64,000 nt of DNA from contig OY987233.1 of the NCBI GenBank assembly GCA_963920705.1, positions 11,829,459 through 11,893,458 of the forward strand. The letters are read 5' to 3'. A program made the position numbers and the translations under genes. The notes under the pieces were generated by a model, which searched no databases, was not told where the DNA came from, and saw only the letters and a program-made list of their open reading frames with translations. How positions within the stretch are numbered: the stretch's first letter is position 1; the number at the start of each line of letters is the position of its first letter. Source of the DNA: Odiellus spinosus (taxonomy: Eukaryota; Arthropoda; Arachnida; Opiliones; Phalangiidae). Below are positions 57,273 through 64,000 of this stretch, piece after piece.

Positions 57273-57562
57273 GGTTACACGAGCGTTTTGCCAAGTGATA
57301 ACGTCGCTCTCACGCGGAGTTTTCGTAAAAGTAATTTATCCAAAAAGTCCTACATTTCATATCAAAAATATCATTAATTACGTTACAGCAATTAACTATG
57401 TCATATTAGGAAAAAATGATCTATATATTTTTGACATTTTTATTTTGAAGTTTCTTAAAAACGCATCAACCGACAGAGGTATAAAGTTTTGAATATGGCG
57501 TGTTATGCAACTAAAAATATAATCCATAGATGGTTGAAAAATGGTGACAGCCTTACTTTAAA
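57272..57562 (+). mobile_element. Family B copy (left truncated)
   Basis: TTACACGAGCG, GTGATAACGTCGCTCTCACG, GCATCAACCGACAGAGGTAT, TTTTGAATATGGCGTGTTA and the end ATGGTGACAGCCTTACTTTA. Confidence 0.65.
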
Positions 57563-57687
57563 AGCTAACTTCTATCTTGCCATAATCTAGGAGGATATAG
57601 GGGTGAAGGAGAGTTGGACTGCCTGTTTTCGCATTGAACCGCGCTTACCTTTTTCCGGCCGCTACCCCGTTTAGTATAAGTTATCTC

Positions 57688-57743
57688 ATAAATATTAATA
57701 TAATCCATAGACATTCGAAAAAATAGTGATAGCCTCACTTTAA
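57688..57743 (+). mobile_element. Second family B right terminus
   Basis: AATATAATCCATAGACATTC, then AGTGATAGCCTCACTTTAAG. Either a separate fragment or a duplicated end of the preceding copy. Confidence 0.6.
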
Positions 57744-57891
57744 GCAATCTTAACTATTCAGAAATAGAAGTGGTTTCGTTGTTGGCGTTAATTTATTCTA
57801 TTCACTTTCTACAAAACATATTACTAGCTAGAATTCATTAAAAGTTTAGGAGTTAATCTTATGACATTAAAAACACGTTTTCTGTGTACAG

Positions 57892-57998
57892 TTAAAAAGG
57901 CAAAACAAAATCATAGCAAATCTGAAGCTCCTGAATTTCACAGTAGACATAGAAAGCGATTGACGGGCTTTCCTAAAAAGAATGATATCCAAAGATAG
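57892..57998 (+). CDS. Possible terminal coding exon of an unrecognised gene
   Basis: After TTTTCTGTGTACAG a frame reads VKKAKQNHSKSEAPEFHSRH, then RKRLTGFPKKNDIQR and TAG. The same frame opens at an ATG at 57861, for 45 residues in all. The basic, non-repetitive sequence looks like the C-terminus of a nucleolar or RNA-associated protein, but I recognise no family. No partner exon is visible between SMG6 and this point. It may be a decayed exon or chance. Confidence 0.3.
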
Positions 57999-60600
57999 AA
58001 CTAAAATACCGGCGGAAACTAGAAATAGCACATTATTTGATTACTTCCCTTGAAATATTAATTTCTCTCGACAAGAAAAATCGGGTTAAAAACGCGAATC
58101 CCAAATCATTTTTGGAAGAAAACGATTAAGTATTTTTGAGTGAAATTTTTTATTGGCACTTTTTAGGCCATACTGCACTCATTACGCAACACTTGTACGT
58201 TACATATTCATGTTAACTTTAATTCATGTTATATGAAATGATTTTATAAAAAATTATATTTCAAATTTATAACCGAAACAAAATTAACCAATCCAAACCT
58301 GGATTTTTTTTTTTTTTTTTTTTTTTTTGGAATGTTTTCTTTGAATGATCATAATAATAACACTAATTATATATAGATTGAGAGGACATAGAGATCACTT
58401 TCGCTCCTAGGTATAATAAATATTTTCTAAGATTCTAGTATTTTTGAAAAATTGAGCCCCAGGGGCAAATAAAATATTTATCAGCGTATCTTTTAACAAA
58501 ATGCCATTTAAGCTTAGATTTTAACCAAAATTACTCAATTATTATAATTCAAATTTATTATTATTTTTTTTTAACTGGGAGGTAAAATAACATATGGTCA
58601 AGCTATAGCGAGGAAGCAATTATTTTCATATATTATTAAGTTTAATAATTAAGATATTTCTTTCGCGTGGTAGAAATGTGAATTTACTTTTTGTTAATGT
58701 GAATTATAATTATTATTACTAATATTACTTTTTTTTTGTGAAAAGTATTTGTGCAAAATGGTTTTAATTCGTTTGGTGCTTTTTAGTAACTAAATCTTGT
58801 TTAAACATTTCCTTATAAATTAATTTGTTTAATTTTTTTCTTATATTATTTTTTATGTTAAGTTTATAATCCTATACTTGAGTGTGAGTTTGTAAAAGTC
58901 GATTTACGGAGGAAAAATTATGGAATTGGAAAGTTAAGGATCAGAAAAATGTGCGACTTTGAAGTAGCAAAAATTCTAGTTTTATTTGGAGCAAAACTAA
59001 ACAAATAAAACAAAGTTTAGGAGTAGACCGACATTCCAACCATAGAACTAATTAACTAGTTAATTAATTCCATCTTTCAACATCTGCCTTTATAAAAACA
59101 CCTTCATTAAGATATAGCTAGCCATTAAAAATCTATTTCGACAAGGTAATATTCGCACGATCACTACAATTCCTATATTTTCCGTTATTTTTCAAGATTT
59201 CTTTCGTATTTGCAGGTTTTTGAATATAGATAGTGCTCAAAAACTACAAAAATTAAATGCAAATTTTTAAATTAGACGAGCATAAAATCTATAAAAACGT
59301 TCAGTGAAATATTTAATACAAATGTTATCCGCTTTGGTTTTCATGCCGATATATTTATTTTACTTTAATTTGAACAGAGAAAATATACCAGGGAATAGAA
59401 AGTTCCGCGTTTGTACTGGCATTACTAGAATGGCACAGGCACTCCTCTTGTTTCACCCCCATTTTTGGGATCTCCTCTGTTCCAGTTGTCTCTCATAGGC
59501 TGATGCCACTGCTTACCTCTGATTGACGTCATAACCGGAAATAATACGATCACCTTTCGCTCCTTCTATTCATCTGGTATATTTTCTCTAATTTCAGCAG
59601 TAATTTTCCTATATTTTACTATATTTCTAAAAAATATTCCTATAATTTAATATAGCGCAATGGAAAATTTGCTATTTTCCTATAATTTTTTTAGGTTTTT
59701 TTGTTGTGGTCAGGGAATATCTCAAGTCCACTCTTGCGAAGAAAAACGATCTCTCTCTCAAAGATTCGCGTACTACTACATATATAGATTTAAGAATAAA
59801 AGTAAAACCTTGTAGTGATACAGTTTCTCAATTTTTCCGTTAGATTGACTATCTAGTTATGTCACGCTCTTTCTTATCTTAACCAAAATATTAAAAAAAA
59901 ATTTTAACATCGTCTACTTGGTTTTATTAGTTTTCTTGTTTAGCATTAAACTTGGGACGAGGAGAGGTAATATTTTAGTTTCCCAACTTGTTTTTATTTC
60001 TGACGATGTTTTCAGAAGACTCAAGTAGGGTAGTTTATCTACCCCAGTTAATTCTAAATCTACGATATTAGCTAGGCGCATTCACCTCTATTTTTTCGTC
60101 TAATAGCTTGCGGGGTTATTACCAAAGGTTTGTTTTTGTTTCGATTTTAAAAAGGATATTAATACCCGTAGAATTAACATATAAAACAAATGTTTTATGA
60201 TCATTACTTTACGAGGCCCGCTAATTTACAGCGTTAATTCTTAGAAAAAAAAAGAGGTATATTCCCTAGATGATGCAATATCCTAAAAATATATTTTATC
60301 CCATCAGTTCTTGTATAGAATGGGGGAGAAATACCGGGGGCGGGGAGGAGGCGGAAAAAATACGTCTTTACGCCGGAACGACCTTGCAAGGCTATATATG
60401 AATTCCTTCGTGATGACTTCCCGCGAAGGCCTCTCGACATTGGCCATACTGCCTCTGGGTATTCGGGCTAGAAAAATTATTTCTGGCTCCTGGCTACCGA
60501 TCGAACAATGATGTTCAGAGAAATAAAAATTTTTGCAAATTGTATAAATCTAAAAAGTTTATAAAGCCTTTTTACCTCCCCGACTGAATTTGTAAAAAAA
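57999..60600. other. Intergenic stretch
   Basis: AT-rich; T run at 58300-58328; a CCTATATTTT-rich inverted relative of the 11.1-kb tract at 59600-59690. A less AT-rich patch at 60300-60510 has chance frames on both strands. No gene can be supported. Confidence 0.45.
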
Positions 60601-60610
60601 AAAAAAAAAA

Positions 60611-60628
60611 TACACCCCCTGTAAAAAA
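60611..60628 (-). repeat. Inverted copy of the TACAGGGGGTGTA terminus
   Basis: TACACCCCCTGTAAAAAA, the exact inverse of the motif that begins the right-hand array at 62514. The two look like terminal inverted repeats around the 24- and 15-bp arrays. Confidence 0.7.
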
Positions 60629-60694
60629 AAATATATAAATATAATATAATAAATATAATTTAATACAATTATATAAATACAATATAAATACAAT

Positions 60695-61945
60695 TTTCCA
60701 AATCTCAAAAATCTCAATTTTCCAAATCTCAAAAATCTCAATTTTCCAAATCTCAAAAATCTCAATTTTCCAAATCTAAAAAATCTCAATTTTCCAAACC
60801 TCAAAAATCTCAATTTTCCAAACCTCAAAAATCTCAATTTTCCAAATCTCAAAAATCTCAATTTTCCAAATCTCAAAAATCTCAATTTTCCAAATCTCAA
60901 AAATCTCAATTTTCCAAATCTCAAAAATCTCAATTTTCCAAATCTCAAAAATCTCAATTTTCCAAATCTCAAAAATCTCAATTTTCCAAATCTCAAAAAT
61001 CTCAATTTTCCAAATCTCAAAAATCTCAATTTTCCAAATCTCAAAAATCTCAATTTTCCAAATCTCAAAAATCTCAATTTTCCAAATCTCAAAAATCTCA
61101 ATTTTCCAAATCTCAAAAATCTCAATTTTCCAAATCTCAAAAATCTCAATTTTCCAAATCTCAAAAATCTCAATTTTCCAAATCTCAAAAATCTCAATTT
61201 TCCAAATCTCAAAAATCTCAATTTTCCAAATCTCAAAAATCTCAATTTTCCAAATCTCAAAAATCTCAATTTTCCAAATCTCAAAAATCTCAATTTTCCA
61301 AATCTCAAAAATCTCAATTTTCCAAATCTCAAAAATCTCAATTTTCCAAATCTCAAAAATCTCAATTTTCCAAATCTCAAAAATCTCAATTTTCCAAATC
61401 TCAAAAATCTCAATTTTCCAAATCTCAAAAATCTCAATTTTCCAAATCTCAAAAATCTCAATTTTCCAAATCTCAAAAATCTCAATTTTCCAAATCTCAA
61501 AAATCTCAATTTTCCAAATCTCAAAAATCTCAATTTTCCAAATCTCAAAAATCTCAATTTTCCAAATCTCAAAAATCTCAATTTTCCAAATCTCATTTTC
61601 CCAAATCTCAAAAATCTCAATTTTCCAAATCTCAAAAATCTCATTTTCCCAAATCTCAAAAATCTCAATTTTCCAAATCTCAAAAATCTCAATTTTCCAA
61701 ATTTCAAAAATCTCAATTTTCCAAATCTCAAAAATCTCAATTTTCCAAATCTCAAAAATCTCAATTTTCCAAATCTCAAAAATCGCAATTTTCCAAATCT
61801 CAAAAATCGCAATTTTCCAAATCTCAAAAATCGCAATTTTCCAAATCTCAAAAATCGCAATTTTCCAAATCTCAAAAATCGCAATTTTCCAAATCTCAAA
61901 AATCGTAATTTTCCAAATCTCAAAAATCGCTATTTTCCAAATCTC
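60695..61945. repeat. Minisatellite, 24-bp unit, about 52 copies
   Basis: The unit is TCTCAAAAATCTCAATTTTC then CAAA. Diverged units (CCTC, CTAAA) lie at the left edge, a TCGC variant block at the right, and two short units near 61595 and 61640. The RFGKLRFL minus-strand frame is array translation. Confidence 0.97.
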
Positions 61946-62507
61946 AAAAATCGCAATTTTCCAAATCGCAATTTTCCAAATCGCAATTTTCCAAATCGCA
62001 ATTTTCCAAATCGCAATTTTCCAAATCGCAATTTTCCAAATCGCAATTTTCCAAATCTCAATTTTCCAAATCTCAATTTTCCAAATCTCAATTTTCCAAA
62101 TCTCAATTTTCCAAATCTCAATTTTCCAAATCTCAATTTTCCAAATCTCAATTTTCCAAATCTCAATTTTCCAAATCTCAATTTTTCAAATCTCAATTTT
62201 TCAAATCTCAATTTTTCAAATCTCAATTTTTCAAATCTCAATTTTTCAAATCTCAATTTTTCAAATCTCAATTTTTCAAATCTCAATTTTTCAAATCTCA
62301 ATTTTTCAAATCTCAATTTTTCAAATCTCAATTTTTCAAATCTCAATTTTTCAAATCTCAATTTTTCAAATCTCAATTTTTCAAATCTCAATTTTTCAAA
62401 TCTCAATTTTTCAAATCTCAATTTTTCAAATCTCAATTTTTCAAATCTCAATTTTTCAAATCTCAATTTTTCAAATCTCAATTATCCAAACCTCAATTTT
62501 CCAAACC
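61946..62507. repeat. Minisatellite, 15-bp unit, about 37 copies
   Basis: TCTCAATTTTCCAAA, a subset of the 24-bp unit lacking AAAAATCTC. It occurs in blocks: TCGC first, then TCTC..TTCC, then TCTC..TTTC. The RFEKL frame is array translation. Confidence 0.97.
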
Positions 62508-63055
62508 TTTTTTTACAGGGGGTGTATTTATTATTTTTATTTTTTTTACAGGGGGTGTATTTATTATTTTTATTTTTTTACAGGGGGTGTATTTATTATT
62601 TTTATTTTTTTACAGGGGGTGTATTTGTTATTTTAATTTTTTTACAGGGGGTGTATTTGTTATTTTAATTTTTTTACAGGGGGTGTATTTATTATTTTTA
62701 TTTTTTTACAGGGGGTGTATTTATTACTTTTATTTTTTTACAGGGGGTGTATTTATTATTTTTATTTTTTTACAGGGGGTGTATTTATCATTTTTATTTT
62801 TTTACCGGGGGTGTATTTATCATTTTTATTTTTTTACAGGGGTTTTATTTTTTTTTATTTTTTTACAGGGGGTGTTTTTATTATTTTTATTTTTTTTACA
62901 GGGGGTGTATTTATTATTTTTATATTTTTACAGGGGGTGTATTATTTTAATTTTTTTTACAGGGGTGTATTTATTATTTTAATTTTTTTACAGGGGGTGT
63001 ATTTATTATTTTTATTTTTTACAGGGGGTGTATTTATTATTTTTATTTTTTACAA
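62508..63055. repeat. Minisatellite, about 31-bp unit carrying TACAGGGGGTGTA
   Basis: About 18 units of TTTACAGGGGGTGTATTTAT then TATTTTTATTTT, varying in T-run length. The Tyr/Phe-rich frames (YLLFLFFYRG) are not genes. Confidence 0.95.
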
Positions 63056-63207
63056 TCTCAATTTTACAAATCTCAATTTTCCAAATCTCAATTTTCCAAA
63101 CCTCAATTTTTCAAACCTCAATTTTTCAAACCTCAATTTTTCAAACCTCAATTTTCCAAACCTCAATTTTCCAAACCTCAATTTAACAAACCTCAATTTT
63201 CCAAACC
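63056..63207. repeat. Second block of the 15-bp unit
   Basis: About 10 units of TCTCAATTTTCCAAA / CCTCAATTTTTCAAA, inserted between two blocks of the 31-bp unit. Confidence 0.95.
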
Positions 63208-63912
63208 TTTTTTTACAGGGGGTGTATTTATTATTTTTATTTTTTACAGAGGGTGTATTTATTATTTTTATTTTTTTACAGGGGGTGTATTTATTATTTT
63301 TATTTTTTTTACAGGGGGTGTATTTATTATTTTTATTTTTTTTACAGGGGGTGTATTTATTATTTTTATTTTTTACAGGGGGTGTATTTATTATTTTTAT
63401 TTTTTTACAGGGGGGTGTATTTATTATTTTTATTTTTTACAGAGGGTGTATTTATTATTTTTATTTTTTACAGGGGGTGTATTTATTATTTTAATTTTTT
63501 TACAGGGGGTGTATTTATTATTTTTATTTTTTTACAGGGGGCGTATTAATTATTTTTATTTTTTTACAGGGGGTGTACTTCTTATTTTTATTTTTTACAG
63601 GGGGTGTATTTATTATTTTTATTTTTTTACAGGGGTGTATTTATTATTTTTATTTTTTACAGGGGGTGTATTTATTATTTTTATTTTTTTACAGGGGGTG
63701 TATTTATTATTTTTATTTTTTTACAGGGGGTGTATTTATTATTTTTATTTTTTTACAGGGGGTGTATTTATTATTTTTATTTTTTACAGGGGGTGTATTT
63801 ATTATTTTTATTTTTTTACAAGGGGTGTATTTATTATTTTTATTTTTTTACAGGGGGTGTATTTATTATTTTTATTTTTTTACAGGGGGTGTATTTATTA
63901 TTTTTACTTTTT
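63208..63912. repeat. Second block of the 31-bp unit
   Basis: About 23 units like those at 62508-63055, starting after the same CCAAACCTTTTTTTACAGGG junction. Confidence 0.95.
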
Positions 63913-64000
63913 ACAATCTCAATTTTCCAATTCTCAATTTTCCAAATCTCAATTTTCCAAATCTCAATTTTCCAAATCTCAATTTTCCAAATCTCAATTT
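63913..64000. repeat. Third block of the 15-bp unit, running off the window
   Basis: TCTCAATTTTCCAAA units to the last base, so the composite array continues beyond the window. Confidence 0.95.

Noticed and set aside
60559-62481. Very long minus-strand open frames (RFGKLRFL and RFEKL repeats)
   Set aside because: The 24- and 15-bp units are multiples of three and lack stops in that frame, so the frames are a by-product of the arrays.
62587-63549. Overlapping Phe/Tyr/Leu-rich frames resembling membrane proteins
   Set aside because: Translations of the 31-bp array of T-rich units; several frames are open at once.
13787-63912. CRISPR arrays
   Set aside because: The tandem repeats are directly abutting without unique spacers, in a eukaryotic genome with no cas genes.

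Overview
This window is nuclear DNA from an animal, almost certainly an arthropod and probably an insect. The genes are split by many GT-AG introns, the base composition is very A+T-rich, and non-coding DNA is packed with foldback and terminal-inverted-repeat elements. Short runs of (TTAGG)n-like sequence recur. I cannot name the species.

Two complete genes could be assembled exon by exon, with matching splice phases throughout. The first is on the minus strand, from 16232 down to 3501. It is a lysosomal acid beta-glucosidase (glucocerebrosidase, GBA1 type) with ten coding exons, 546 residues, a signal peptide and both catalytic glutamates. The second is on the plus strand, from 18633 to 52626. 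It is SMG6/EST1A, the endonuclease of nonsense-mediated mRNA decay, with twenty coding exons and 1557 residues. It has an exon-junction-complex-binding motif, a long disordered N-terminal part, the 14-3-3-like/TPR region and a PIN nuclease domain with its catalytic aspartates. The two genes are head to head, 2.4 kb apart. A possible first exon of a third, unrecognised gene runs off the left edge on the minus strand (1-122). A possible small terminal exon lies near 57.9 kb.

Left part (123-3500): a decayed LINE (reverse transcriptase C-terminus, RNase H and tail) is interrupted by a terminal-inverted-repeat element, which itself contains a foldback element. GBA1 introns (3.6-16.2 kb) hold several foldback elements and a 22-bp minisatellite that has grown inside one of them. 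SMG6 introns (18.7-52.5 kb) hold more copies of the same families, a decayed Penelope-like fragment and four minisatellites or degenerate arrays. From 52.6 kb to the right edge there is no confident gene. That part holds more mobile elements, a 0.9-kb array of a 20-bp unit, and a 3.3-kb composite array of 24-, 15- and about 31-bp units that runs off the right edge.

The most striking theme is that several minisatellites sit inside, or end at the termini of, short inverted-repeat elements, as if these elements seed tandem arrays. The 20-bp array at 56 kb also carries, on its minus strand, dozens of tandem copies of CAGGTAAGT, a perfect match to the 5' end of U1 snRNA.
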